NCBI GenBank assembly: GCA_947455465.1 | Contig: CANGNS010000025.1 | Span: forward strand, 1-42,216 | Direction of reading: 5' to 3' | DNA from: Comamonadaceae bacterium | Lineage (GTDB): Bacteria; Pseudomonadota; Gammaproteobacteria; Burkholderiales; Burkholderiaceae_C | DNA: 42,216 nt | Part shown: positions 1-8,400 of the stretch, piece by piece | Layout of the letters: each line of letters starts with the position of its first letter | How positions within the stretch are numbered: the stretch's first letter is position 1 | Translations under genes and position numbers: made by a program | The notes under the pieces: model-generated | Seen by the model: only the letters and a program-made list of their open reading frames with translations | Database searches by the model: none | Told to the model about the DNA's origin: nothing

Positions 1-24
1 AACGTTGGTATTGATAACTGGCAT
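1..24 (-). CDS. fliC: Flagellin, 5' end only (third flagellin gene)
   Basis: The first 24 bases read on the minus strand as ATG followed by P-V-I-N-T-N-V, the same eight residues that open the flagellin at 1112-1918. A Shine-Dalgarno-like GGAGAA lies just upstream, and the 5' leader closely matches that of the 1112-1918 gene. It is therefore the start of another flagellin, cut by the window edge. It has its own sigma-28-type promoter at 134-160. Nothing can be said of its length or its variable domain. Confidence 0.85.
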
Positions 25-41
25 ATAAATTCTCCAAAATA

Positions 42-102
42 ACGGTAGATGAAATCAAACTTGTTCAACAAGGTAGTAAGGAAATGCTTCTTTATCTACC
101 GT
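42..102 (-). promoter_or_regulatory. Structured 5' leader of the truncated flagellin gene
   Basis: A perfect 9-bp inverted repeat (ACGGTAGAT at 42-50, ATCTACCGT at 94-102) lies in the untranslated leader between the sigma-28 promoter and the start codon. In the mRNA the downstream arm ends about nine nucleotides before the ribosome-binding site. An internal GGTAG (72-76) could pair with the same upstream arm, so two exclusive folds are possible. The leader at 1936-1996 has the same layout. A role in translation or mRNA stability is inferred. Confidence 0.55.
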
Positions 103-133
103 CACAAAAAGTTTTTTCTTTCTGTTACTTAGA

Positions 134-160
134 GCATCGGAAGTTATATCAGTTACTTTA
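134..160 (-). promoter_or_regulatory. Sigma-28 (FliA) promoter for the truncated flagellin
   Basis: Read on the minus strand the site is TAAAGTAA-N11-TCCGATGC, matching the FliA consensus TAAAGTTT-N11-GCCGATAA in spacing and most positions. It lies about 110 nt upstream of the flagellin start at 24. Its sister site at 2028-2054 sits at the same distance from its own gene. Confidence 0.75.
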
Positions 161-172
161 GGTCACCGAATG

Positions 173-199
173 AAAAAAACCCGCCGGAGGGCGGGTTTT
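173..199 (-). terminator. Rho-independent terminator after the 240-1070 flagellin
   Basis: A 10-bp stem (176-185 with 190-199) and 4-nt loop is followed on the minus strand by a run of seven U. It lies about 40 bp beyond the stop codon of the flagellin at 240-1070 and before the promoter of the next flagellin, so it separates the two transcription units. The A/T-flanked stem may also work from the other strand. Confidence 0.9.
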
Positions 200-239
200 G
201 AAGTACGGGCGGGACGTCGGTAGCGCCGTCCAATTCAGG

Positions 240-1070
240 TCACTTGAGGAGGTCCAGTACCATTTTTGGTTGCTGATTAGCTTGGGCGAGCATTGCGGTG
301 GCCGCTTGCTGGACGATCTGAGCACGTGACAACTGCGACGAGGCGGCCGCGTAGTCGGTGTCTGTAATCGCACTGCGAGAAGCCGCTAGGTTCGTCGAAA
401 TATTGGTCATGTTATCGGCCGAGTAGCTCAACTGTGCCATCGTTGCACCCATAGAACTGCGCGCATTGTTTACCACTTCCAAAGCAGAATCCACTGATGT
501 AATTGCCGCTTGGGCGCCAGTAAAAGTGTTGATAAATGCAACACTCGCATCGACCAATAAAGCGGAGGCGTTCATTGCAGCAATCGATATGCCGATCGTT
601 GTTCCGGAGGTGGTACCAGCTTGGAAAACAAATACGTTCGGGCTGGCAGCAACTGATCCGTAGAGGTTCATATTATTCCAGGTGGTGTTATTTCCCACCC
701 GGGTAATTTCATCTTGCAGCGATTTAAACTCGTTGTTGAGGTAGCCGCGCTGGCTTGCAGAGTTAGTACCGTTGGAGGACTGAACCGCAAGTTCCCGCAT
801 GCGCTGTAGCATATTGCTGGTTTCTATCAAACCACCATCGGCCGTTTGGAGTAGGTTAATTCCGTCTGATGCATTTCGCACAGCTTGGTTAAGGCCGCGA
901 ATTTGGGACGTCATATTCTGCGTGATAGAGAGGCCAGCAGCATCGTCTTTCGCACTATTAATTCGGTTGCCGGTTGCCAGCTGCTGCATTGCGGAGTTCA
1001 TGGACTTCTGGTTTGCGGCCAGAGCATCCTGGGCGTATTGGGCCGAGATATTGGTACTGATTACAGCCAT
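240..1070 (-). CDS. fliC: Flagellin (second in tandem)
   Basis: A 276-aa flagellin, the filament subunit exported by the flagellar type III apparatus. The N-terminal D0/D1 helices (residues 1-140: ISTN, S-A-Q-Y, L-A-T-G-x-R-I-N-S-A-K-D-D-A-A-G-L-S-I) and the C-terminal D1/D0 helices (about 185-276, ending N-Q-Q-P-K-M-V-L-D-L-L-K) are both present. The central variable part is only about 40 residues, so this is a short flagellin with little or no D2/D3. It closely resembles its neighbour at 1112-1918 at both ends and differs mainly in the middle. The 41-bp gap to that gene holds a ribosome-binding site (AGGAGA) but no promoter I can see, so the two are probably cotranscribed. Confidence 0.97.
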   Translation of the reverse strand: MAVISTNISAQYAQDALAANQKSMNSAMQQLATGNRINSAKDDAAGLSITQNMTSQIRGLNQAVRNASDGINLLQTADGGLIETSNMLQRMRELAVQSSNGTNSASQRGYLNNEFKSLQDEITRVGNNTTWNNMNLYGSVAASPNVFVFQAGTTSGTTIGISIAAMNASALLVDASVAFINTFTGAQAAITSVDSALEVVNNARSSMGATMAQLSYSADNMTNISTNLAASRSAITDTDYAAASSQLSRAQIVQQAATAMLAQANQQPKMVLDLLK

Positions 1071-1111
1071 CTGCGTCTCCTGGAAATTAGATCAAAGTAC
1101 TGAGATGAAAA

Positions 1112-1918
1112 TCATTTAATCAGTGAGAGCACGCTCTGTGGCTGCTGATTGGCCTGAGCTAACATGGCAGTAGCCGCTTGCTGGATGATTTGCGACTTAG
1201 ACAGAGTGGCCGAGGCGGTCGCATAGTCCGTATCCATGACCGTACTACGTGACGCGGCGATATTCGTCGAGATGTTGGTCATATTATCGGCGGAGTAGTT
1301 CAACTGGTTCATGGTGGCGCCCATGCCGCTGCGCGCGTTGTTTACCTTCTCAATGGCAATATCAACTTGAGTGATAGCCGATTGTGCGGTTGCAAATGTG
1401 CTGATGGTATTTGTGTCAACAGACAAGGCAGTAGCGTCCATGGCGCCTATAGCGATACTAATGGTCTGTCCGGAAAGTATCCCTGCTTGAAAGACCACAG
1501 TCGCGCTAAATACTGGGGCTTGATTCCAAGTCGTCTGCGTCGCAATATTTCCGATTTGAGTCTTCAGGGAGCTGAATTCATTGTTCAAATAGTTGCGTTG
1601 GCTGTCCGAGTTCGTTCCGTTGGAGGACTGCACTGCCAACTCGCGCATACGCTGCAGCATGTTGCTGGTCTCGACCAAAGCGCCGTCTGCAGTCTGGAGC
1701 ATGTTAATTCCGTCGTTAACATTACGCACCGCCTGATTCAGGCCACGGACCTGGGAGGTCATATTTTGGCCGATGGACAGACCCGCAGCGTCGTCTTTGG
1801 CTTGGTTTATCCGGTTACCTGTGGCCAGTTGCTGCATGGCCGAGCTCATAGTCTTGGAATTGACCTTCAGGGCATCTTGAGCGTACTGGGCGGAAACGTT
1901 TGTGTTGATCACGGGCAT
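1112..1918 (-). CDS. fliC: Flagellin (first complete copy)
   Basis: A 268-aa filament subunit. The conserved N-terminus (M-P-V-I-N-T-N-V-S-A-Q-Y) and C-terminus (A-N-Q-Q-P-Q-S-V-L-S-L-I-K) flank a very short central segment with hydrophobic and Thr/Ser-rich character. The start is supported by GGAGAG six bases upstream, a structured leader shared with the truncated flagellin, and a sigma-28 promoter at 2028-2054 that nearly equals consensus. It lies downstream of flaG and in the same direction. Having several flagellins suggests a composite filament or differential use. Which copy dominates cannot be read from the sequence, but this one has the better promoter. Confidence 0.97.
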   Translation of the reverse strand: MPVINTNVSAQYAQDALKVNSKTMSSAMQQLATGNRINQAKDDAAGLSIGQNMTSQVRGLNQAVRNVNDGINMLQTADGALVETSNMLQRMRELAVQSSNGTNSDSQRNYLNNEFSSLKTQIGNIATQTTWNQAPVFSATVVFQAGILSGQTISIAIGAMDATALSVDTNTISTFATAQSAITQVDIAIEKVNNARSGMGATMNQLNYSADNMTNISTNIAASRSTVMDTDYATASATLSKSQIIQQAATAMLAQANQQPQSVLSLIK

Positions 1919-1935
1919 ATTAACTCTCCAAAATA

Positions 1936-1996
1936 ACGGTAGATGAAATCAAAATTGTTAAACAAGGTAGCAAGAAAATTATTCTTTACCTACCGT
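1936..1996 (-). promoter_or_regulatory. Structured 5' leader of the 1112-1918 flagellin
   Basis: ACGGTAG (1936-1942) and CTACCGT (1990-1996) form an inverted repeat around an internal GGTAG (1966-1970), mirroring the leader of the truncated flagellin at 42-102. Most of the roughly 90-bp leader is conserved between the two genes, whereas their promoters have diverged more. That suggests selection on the RNA or recent duplication. Confidence 0.55.
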
Positions 1997-2027
1997 CACA
2001 AAAAGTTCGCTTTTTCTGTTATCGGTT

Positions 2028-2054
2028 ATATCGGCAACTGTTCAAGCAACTTTA
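2028..2054 (-). promoter_or_regulatory. Sigma-28 (FliA) promoter for the 1112-1918 flagellin
   Basis: The minus-strand sequence is TAAAGTTG-N11-GCCGATAT, nearly identical to the FliA consensus, with the standard 11-nt spacer. It lies in the flaG-flagellin gap and predicts a leader of about 100 nt. Confidence 0.9.
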
Positions 2055-2069
2055 GGGTTGGCGCAAAAT

Positions 2070-2468
2070 TTATGCCGTTTTATTTAAAAGCATACCGGTA
2101 AACCGGTCAATGTCATGCGCCATCTTTAAAACCTGTTCAGTAGGAATTTGACGGACGACTTCACCGGTGTTTGCATCGGTCACCTTAACCACCGCCGTGT
2201 GCTTGGATTCGTCATAGGACAAACCCAGCCCACGCTTGGTGGACTCCAACTGTTTGTTGAGCATGCCGATGGCGGCGCTTAGTTCCTGCCGCTCCTGGTT
2301 AGGGTCGTACCTTATTTCCGCCGCCTTGGGTACAGAGAGCTTGATTGGCGTTGGCGCCTCGGCCTTGGCGTGTGCAGGCGCCTGCGCGCCTGCAGCGGAA
2401 ATGTTCACTGCGGGCTTGGCCTGCAGCTGGACGCCCACGCTCGCGACTTGCTGTATGTCGTGTCCCAT
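2070..2468 (-). CDS. flaG: FlaG family protein
   Basis: A 132-aa protein of the FlaG family, whose members influence filament length and are usually coded next to flagellin and fliD, as here. The first half is an Ala/Pro-rich, probably disordered stretch. The second half carries the family core: a helix (residues 57-75, E-L-x-x-A-I-x-x-L-N-K-Q-L), then G-L-x-L-S-Y-D-E and V-V-K-V-T-D-A-N-T-G-E-V-V-R-Q-I-P-T-E. The gene has its own sigma-28 promoter (2555-2581), so it is a late gene separate from fliD. Its precise biochemical role is unsettled in the family. Confidence 0.92.
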   Translation of the reverse strand: MGHDIQQVASVGVQLQAKPAVNISAAGAQAPAHAKAEAPTPIKLSVPKAAEIRYDPNQERQELSAAIGMLNKQLESTKRGLGLSYDESKHTAVVKVTDANTGEVVRQIPTEQVLKMAHDIDRFTGMLLNKTA

Positions 2469-2554
2469 AAATTACCGTCCTTTCAAACTATCCGGCGGGC
2501 CGGAAACATTGGAGAGGTGCAGTATTTAGGCTGCACGAACCCCTCTTCCAGAGG

Positions 2555-2581
2555 GAATCGGCATCAATTTCCCAAACTTGA
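2555..2581 (-). promoter_or_regulatory. Sigma-28 (FliA) promoter for flaG
   Basis: The minus-strand sequence is TCAAGTTT-N11-GCCGATTC, in the gap after the fliD stop. A short hairpin (CCCTCT/AGAGGG, about 2541-2555) follows the -10 element directly, so the flaG mRNA would begin close to a stem-loop. It gives a leader of about 80 nt. Confidence 0.88.
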
Positions 2582-2609
2582 GGGTTTGGCGAAAATATTT
2601 TTAGGCGAC

Positions 2610-4505
2610 CTATTTGTTGGTGTACATGGCCATCATGCCAGCAAAAGTGCTGGTCAGACCGGTTTGCGTGGCTTTTGCCGAGCCCACGATGCTGTCCATT
2701 GCGGCAAATTGCTTCTGGTAGCGGGACAGGAGCTGGTCCATGCGGTCATTCAGGGCAGTCAGGTCGTCCTGGAACTTGCTGATGCGGGTGTTGGCGTTGG
2801 CCGTCTCGGTGGTGATGGCGCCGCTGGTGCCGATCAGGGTATTTAGAAGTTTGCTCGCGTCTCCGGCCAAGCCCGAGGCGGTTTTGTCAAAAGTTGGCTG
2901 GCTTTCTTGGTTCCCAGACAGCAGGGTGACCGTATCGTCAAACTTGAAATTGAGGGCCAGGTCCATCTTGACCGAGTTGGTCGTCAAATTGCCAGTCTTG
3001 TCGATTTCGATGCCGATGTCGCGCAGGGCCGACAGAGAATGGGCCGGTCCGGTCCCTGCGCTCCCGCCGGCAGTGGACGACTCGCCCGTGATCAATGCGC
3101 GTAGTTGGTCCCTAAGCGAGCGCACCGTGGAATTGTTCGCCAAGGTGCCGCCGTAGGTCCCCAGTGTCGACTTGGGGTTGGTCACTTCAACAAGGAGACT
3201 ATTGGCGTCGTTGTAGGCGGTAACCAAGGCCAGCATCTTGTTTTTTGCAACGCTGGTGTCGTTACTCAGATTCAGCGTTGCCACAGTGTTAACGGCTTGG
3301 GTAACCCCATTGACGGTCGTGGCGTTGGTGCCGATCAGCCCTAGGGTGACCCCACCGATCACATCGCTAACCGAATTGCTTGCGCTGGTGACTGGGATTC
3401 CGTCTACCTGCAGGGATGCATCTGTTGCGGTCTGCAATGTGCTTGCCATGGAAGTTCCGCTGGCGGCTTGTTTTTGCACAAAATTCAAGGAACTGCCATC
3501 GTCGGTAAACAGGGTAAATCCATGCGTTGGCCCCGAGGCACTCGTGACTGAGAGCTTTCCGCCAGAATATGCGGCTGTCAGGCCCACATTGGCGCTGTTG
3601 ATGGCCGTGACGAAAGCATCCGGCGTAGGCGGAGACACCACGATAGGACTGCCCGAGTTTCCGTTCAATGTGAGGCTGATGCTAGGGTTGCCCGACATGA
3701 GAGTCGCGCCGGTCGCGAATGATTGGGCCGATTGGCTGATTTGCGGTTTGGCAGCAGCAACGCCACCAAAGTCTAGGAGGTTCGGTTTGTCGGTCTCAAT
3801 GAGGAAGGCGTTATCTTTCCCGCTCGAGCCGGTGACCATGATCTTGTAGCCGTTACCGGTATTGACCAGTTGCGCGCTCAGTCCCTTGCCCGACTGGTTG
3901 ATGGCCTCGACGACGCCTGCCGGTGTGGAAGCACCTAAGGCTATCGGATTAGCAATGTCGCCTCCGATAACAATATTGGTGAGGCCCGGAATATCGGTGT
4001 CAGTCGCAGCGAAATTTTGTGTGGACCCGCTTCTCTGCGCCTGCGCCAGTTGGGTAACCAAGATAGAGTGGTTACCTAGTACAGCGCTGCTGGTGGCGGT
4101 GGCGGTAAAGACGTCGTTTTGGTTGGTTGTGGCGTTGATGGAGATGAAATCGCTCTTGTCTTTGAGGTCATCAAAAGCCGCTTTCACATTGCTGAGCGCG
4201 TACTTAACAGCAGCGTAACCCGAAATAATTGCCTGGTTCTTGCTGATGTTTTTATTGATTGCCTCGGTACGCGGCGCCTTTTCAGCGTCAACCAGGCTCT
4301 GTGCTAGCGTCGTAACGTCGATTCCAGATCCGCTGCCCAATTTGTTAATAATCCCAGCTTTGGTGCTGGCGGCAGATGCGGTCGTACTGGTTGTGGTGCT
4401 TCCCGATGTGCTCGAAGTCGACCCGCTCGTGTTCGTCGAGCTGCTGGTGCTGCTAGTTGTGCTCGGAGTCGTAGACGAGGTCGATGAGGATATAGAGGTA
4501 ACCAT
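2610..4505 (-). CDS. fliD: Flagellar filament cap protein FliD
   Basis: A 631-aa filament cap (HAP2), the folding chaperone at the filament tip that helps insert flagellin. The conserved FliD N-terminal motif (L-G-S-G-S-G-I-D-V-T-T-L, then a long helix) begins only at about residue 56. Before it lies a Ser/Thr-only low-complexity tail, unusual for the family, which normally starts almost directly with this motif. Two hook-IN-type repeats sit in the middle (about 180-250 and 275-345). The C-terminal coiled region ends F-A-G-M-M-A-M-Y-T-N-K. A sigma-28 promoter lies at 4529-4555. The predicted leader is very short (about 17 nt) and I see no clear ribosome-binding site, so the start is the least certain part. 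Confidence 0.95.
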   Translation of the reverse strand: MVTSISSSTSSTTPSTTSSTSSSTNTSGSTSSTSGSTTTSTTASAASTKAGIINKLGSGSGIDVTTLAQSLVDAEKAPRTEAINKNISKNQAIISGYAAVKYALSNVKAAFDDLKDKSDFISINATTNQNDVFTATATSSAVLGNHSILVTQLAQAQRSGSTQNFAATDTDIPGLTNIVIGGDIANPIALGASTPAGVVEAINQSGKGLSAQLVNTGNGYKIMVTGSSGKDNAFLIETDKPNLLDFGGVAAAKPQISQSAQSFATGATLMSGNPSISLTLNGNSGSPIVVSPPTPDAFVTAINSANVGLTAAYSGGKLSVTSASGPTHGFTLFTDDGSSLNFVQKQAASGTSMASTLQTATDASLQVDGIPVTSASNSVSDVIGGVTLGLIGTNATTVNGVTQAVNTVATLNLSNDTSVAKNKMLALVTAYNDANSLLVEVTNPKSTLGTYGGTLANNSTVRSLRDQLRALITGESSTAGGSAGTGPAHSLSALRDIGIEIDKTGNLTTNSVKMDLALNFKFDDTVTLLSGNQESQPTFDKTASGLAGDASKLLNTLIGTSGAITTETANANTRISKFQDDLTALNDRMDQLLSRYQKQFAAMDSIVGSAKATQTGLTSTFAGMMAMYTNK

Positions 4506-4528
4506 GGGCGTAGACTAGTGTGTAGTTG

Positions 4529-4555
4529 GTGTCGGCAGCAAAAGCAAAAACTTGA
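4529..4555 (-). promoter_or_regulatory. Sigma-28 (FliA) promoter for fliD
   Basis: The minus-strand sequence is TCAAGTTT-N11-GCCGACAC, in the 56-bp gap between flgL and fliD. The spacing matches all other FliA sites in the window. Both half-sites are identical to those of the plus-strand site at 18020-18046. Confidence 0.9.
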
Positions 4556-4561
4556 GGGCGC

Positions 4562-5470
4562 TTAGCCTAGGTACTTAAACAATGATAGCTGCGAGGTCTT
4601 GGCAAAGCTGCTCTGCGCCGCCTCCAACGACAGCATCAGCTTTTGCATGTCGGTGATCGCGGTGGACATGTCCAGGTCCTCGATTTTGGACAGGGCCGTC
4701 TTCAGACTGAGTTTGGTGTCATCAATAGCAGCGCCTTGCTGCTCCACGACCTTCATGTCAGTTCCAGACTGGGCCTGGGCCATCACGACACCATTGTGCA
4801 AGGCGTCCATTTCGGTCAGGCCGCGTTGCATCACATTGGAATCCCCGGACTTGACGCCCGCAATGAGGCTGTCGATGGCATCGAAAAAGCTGACCCCATG
4901 ACCGTCGCGGACAACCGGCACGAAGGCGGTAGTGCCTGGCCTGTTGATGGCGAGGGTACGCTGGTCACCCACGGGAATGCTCATCCTTGTTTGGTCGCCC
5001 TGGTAGGTCACGCTGCCGTCTGCATTCGTCTTGAAGGCGGCAGACTTGACCCGGCTTCCTGAAAATATATAGCTGCCGTTAGGGTCCGTGCTATTGCCCA
5101 AACTCACCAATTGATCTCGTAGGCCCTTCATCTCGGTGGCGATGGCCAGTCGGCTGACCGTACCCTGTGTGCCATTGCTGGCCTGAATGGTCAGCTCTTT
5201 GATGCGCACCAAAATGTCGCTGGCGCTTGTAAGGGTGGTGCTTTCCGTGTCGAGCCGGGCCTGCACGACATCGAGTGCCTTGCTGTAGTTGTCTTGTCGC
5301 GCGATAACCGATTTAAGGCGGCTGATGGCAGCCGCCTGGTCAGGGGCATCGCTGGGGTTGAGCACCTGTTTTTGGCTTGCAATCTGCGCTTGTGACTTGG
5401 CCAGGTCATTTTGAATAGTGACCATTTGTGAGCTTGCGCGGTCAAAGAGACGGCTGGTTGATATTTGCAT
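4562..5470 (-). CDS. flgL: Hook-filament junction protein FlgL (HAP3)
   Basis: A 302-aa junction protein between hook and filament, homologous at both ends to flagellin. The N-terminus has the typical M-Q-I-S-T-S-R-L-F-D-R-A-S-S-Q-M, then L-A-K-S-Q-A-Q-I-A-S and the flagellin-like L-N-P-S-D-A-P-D-Q-A-A-A motif. The C-terminal helix ends L-E-A-A-Q-S-S-F-A-K-T-S-Q-L-S-L-F-K-Y-L. It follows flgK by 14 bp. No separate promoter is visible, so it belongs to the flgHIJKL unit. Confidence 0.96.
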   Translation of the reverse strand: MQISTSRLFDRASSQMVTIQNDLAKSQAQIASQKQVLNPSDAPDQAAAISRLKSVIARQDNYSKALDVVQARLDTESTTLTSASDILVRIKELTIQASNGTQGTVSRLAIATEMKGLRDQLVSLGNSTDPNGSYIFSGSRVKSAAFKTNADGSVTYQGDQTRMSIPVGDQRTLAINRPGTTAFVPVVRDGHGVSFFDAIDSLIAGVKSGDSNVMQRGLTEMDALHNGVVMAQAQSGTDMKVVEQQGAAIDDTKLSLKTALSKIEDLDMSTAITDMQKLMLSLEAAQSSFAKTSQLSLFKYLG

Positions 5471-5484
5471 GGTAGATACTCGCC

Positions 5485-8400
5485 TTAGTTAACGTGCAGT
5501 ACCGCATCGAAAAGCTGACCCGCGATCTGCAGAGTCTTTGCGGCCGCTTGGTAGGCCTGCTGGTAGCGGATCAAGTCAGCGGCCTCTTGGTCTAGGCTGA
5601 CGCCGGAGATGGTGTCGCGCGACTTGACGGCCTGGTCATGCACGACGGTCAGGGCCGTTTGAGAAATCGTGGCTTGGCGGGCAATGTTCCCCATCTCATT
5701 GATTTGATCGACATAGGCGTTAGAGAGGGTCTTTTTTCCGACCACGGCCTTCGTCTCTAAGGCGCTCATCGCCAACATATTTTCGTTGTTGCCGATGCCG
5801 TCGGTATTGCCGTCCAACGTGAAGGTGTCGTTGGCCTTGGGCGCAGCGGTAAACGACAGGCTCAGGCCCTGGTAGCGAATGGCTGGGCTGAGCTGCAGGG
5901 GGTCAAGCACCCTCTCGGCCAGTAGGGTGTTGGTTGCGTTATCGACGATTTTGTAGTGCGTGGCGTCGGTAAAGGTTACGGTCATAGGGTTTTCGCGAAG
6001 CGCTTGCCTGGCGTCTGCCGGCTTGCCTGCGTAGCCGGCAGAAACCATCGCCGTTCCGGCTCCCGAGACAAACACCAGAAGGTCGTCCTTGACCGGGCCT
6101 TTGATGAACGCGCCTGTTCGAAATCCCATTTTGAGCAGGTCTGCGGGTGTCCCTGTCCCAAAGCCCAATTGAATGGGGGCTACATTGGATACCTCGTTAC
6201 CTGGCAATACGCCCTCGTTAACCGCTAGAGCGTTCGCGCCTTGAGTGGAAGTGCCACGCGAGACTGTAATCGCATTACCCTGCGCGCCCGGCACGTTACT
6301 CAGAATGAGCTGAGTCTGGTCTGCGCTCAGCCTTGCCTGGACATTGCTCTTAGCACTACCGGCGTTGATGGCCGTAACAAGTTCCAGGGGGTTCGCCGGC
6401 AAGCCATTTTGGCCGGTGCCGGTGCTTAAGTTGATCTGTACCCCGTTGATATTTAAGGGGCTGTTTAAGTTTAGATTGGCAACTGGAATAACTGCCGAGT
6501 CCGTGACGGGTTGGGATAGGCTGATACTGCCGCGATAGACCCCGGTCCCCAGGCCCAGTGCATTGAGGGAGGTCGATCCCGCAACTGTGTTTCCTGCGAT
6601 GGAAATTTCGTCGCCACTACTTGCGCCGCCATTACTGATTACCAGTTTCCCATTGGCGTTGACGTTCGCGCTAACGCCCGCTGCGGAGTTATTGATCGCC
6701 CTGGCAAGGTCGGTGAGCGTAACGGCGCTGCCGGCGTTGACCTGTTGTCCGTTAATGTAAAGAGGAAGTCCGAATTTCACTTGGGCAGCGTCCACCACAA
6801 TGGTGTTAGATGCGGTTGCGCTCACCCCAGTCAGTGCCGTCTTGGCATTCACCCAGTCCGCGATCTCGCTGGGCTTGACGTTGGTCCCGTTGACCGGGTA
6901 GTTCAGTGCGCCAAGGGCAACGCCGTTCAGTTTGAAACTTCCCGCCGGGAAAAGCGCTTGTGGTGGGCCCGCGGTCGGGGCGCTGTGCATGGCCGCTATA
7001 CGGTCCCCTTGCAACAGGGCAGGAAAGTTCTTGGTCTGCGTGGAAGACACTGTGCCATCGGGGTTGTAGACGGGCTGCGCCTGCGCCGAGGCCTGGGCGC
7101 CGTAGAAGACGGTCATGCCCTTGTAGCCGTTTGCGCCCGATTGGTTCAGGTAAAGCGCGCTGTATTGTGCGCCCGCTGCAAATCCGTTTCCGGTTGTCAG
7201 CGTGTTGTCCAGAAGGCTCTGGTCGGTAAAAGCGGAGCCAATAAGCTGGCGACCGTCCTTGGTCATCACCTGCAGTTGTTGGCCCGGCTGCATGGTATCT
7301 AGGTAGATGCTGACATCAGCCATGCCTTGCTGGATTGTGGCCACCGCTGTAACCGGTAAGGTGGATGACACTGCGATGGGCTTGGCAGCACTTACATTGT
7401 CGTTATTGGCAAATACATTTTGTAGCGGTCCGGGTCCGGGCGGCGGTGTCGTCGGCGGCGCACCAGGCGTTGGGGGCGCCATGGGATCGAGGTAGGTCAG
7501 GGTGGCATCAGTCCCGCTCGGGTTATTGGGGCCTTCGATCACACGGAAAAGTGATGCCGCTGCCACAAGCATAGGGTCCGAGAATGCGACGCGGATTCCG
7601 CCAGCCGAAGTCGGTACGCTTGCATCGAACTTCAGGAGATCTTTGCCCTGATTTCCGTAGCCGTCGATTCCCTGCCGGTGCAGATTATTCGCTTCGTTGG
7701 CAAAAGTGCGTGCGAGATTGTCTAATGAATTTCGGGTATTACCCAGCACCTGCTCCCGAAACGTCATCAAGCCCGCTATGGAGCCACTGGTGATGCCACT
7801 CAGTTGCTGTGGCGTGCCGTAAGGATCTAGTACAAGCGCCGCTTTTTCGGGTGACGCTGCGTTGTAATTTGTGCCGATATTAAAGGACTTTTGGTTCGCG
7901 ACCAGTACGTCTTGGTTAATGGTGGAGCCAGCACTGACGGTGACCTGGCCGTTGACTTCAAAACGCGTGTTTACGCGCATGAAGTCAGCCAATTTTTTGA
8001 GAAGGAGGTCGCGCTGGTCTAGCAGGTCTGGTGGCTGTGCGGCCTCGGAGTTCTTGTTGCTGAGCTGGGCATTGACCTTGGCGATCTGCGCGGTCAGCAT
8101 GTTGATTTGGCCTACTGCACTTTCAAGTTGTTGCTGGGTTTGGTCTTGTACCAAATCCAATTGGCTTGAAAGCTGTCCGAAACGGTCAGCCACACCAGCT
8201 GCGTCCCGTACAAAGCTGCTGCGTAAAACGGTAGACGCTGGGTCAGCGGACAAATTGCGTGCAGAGGAAAAAAATGCGTCCAGAGCGGTGTTGAGTCCCA
8301 TGGACTCGCTTCCCATCACGTCCACAATCCGGTTCGCGTAGTCAACCACTGGGCCTTGTGCAGCCAGGTCGCTGGTGGTGTTGCGCAGGTTGGACTCGAC

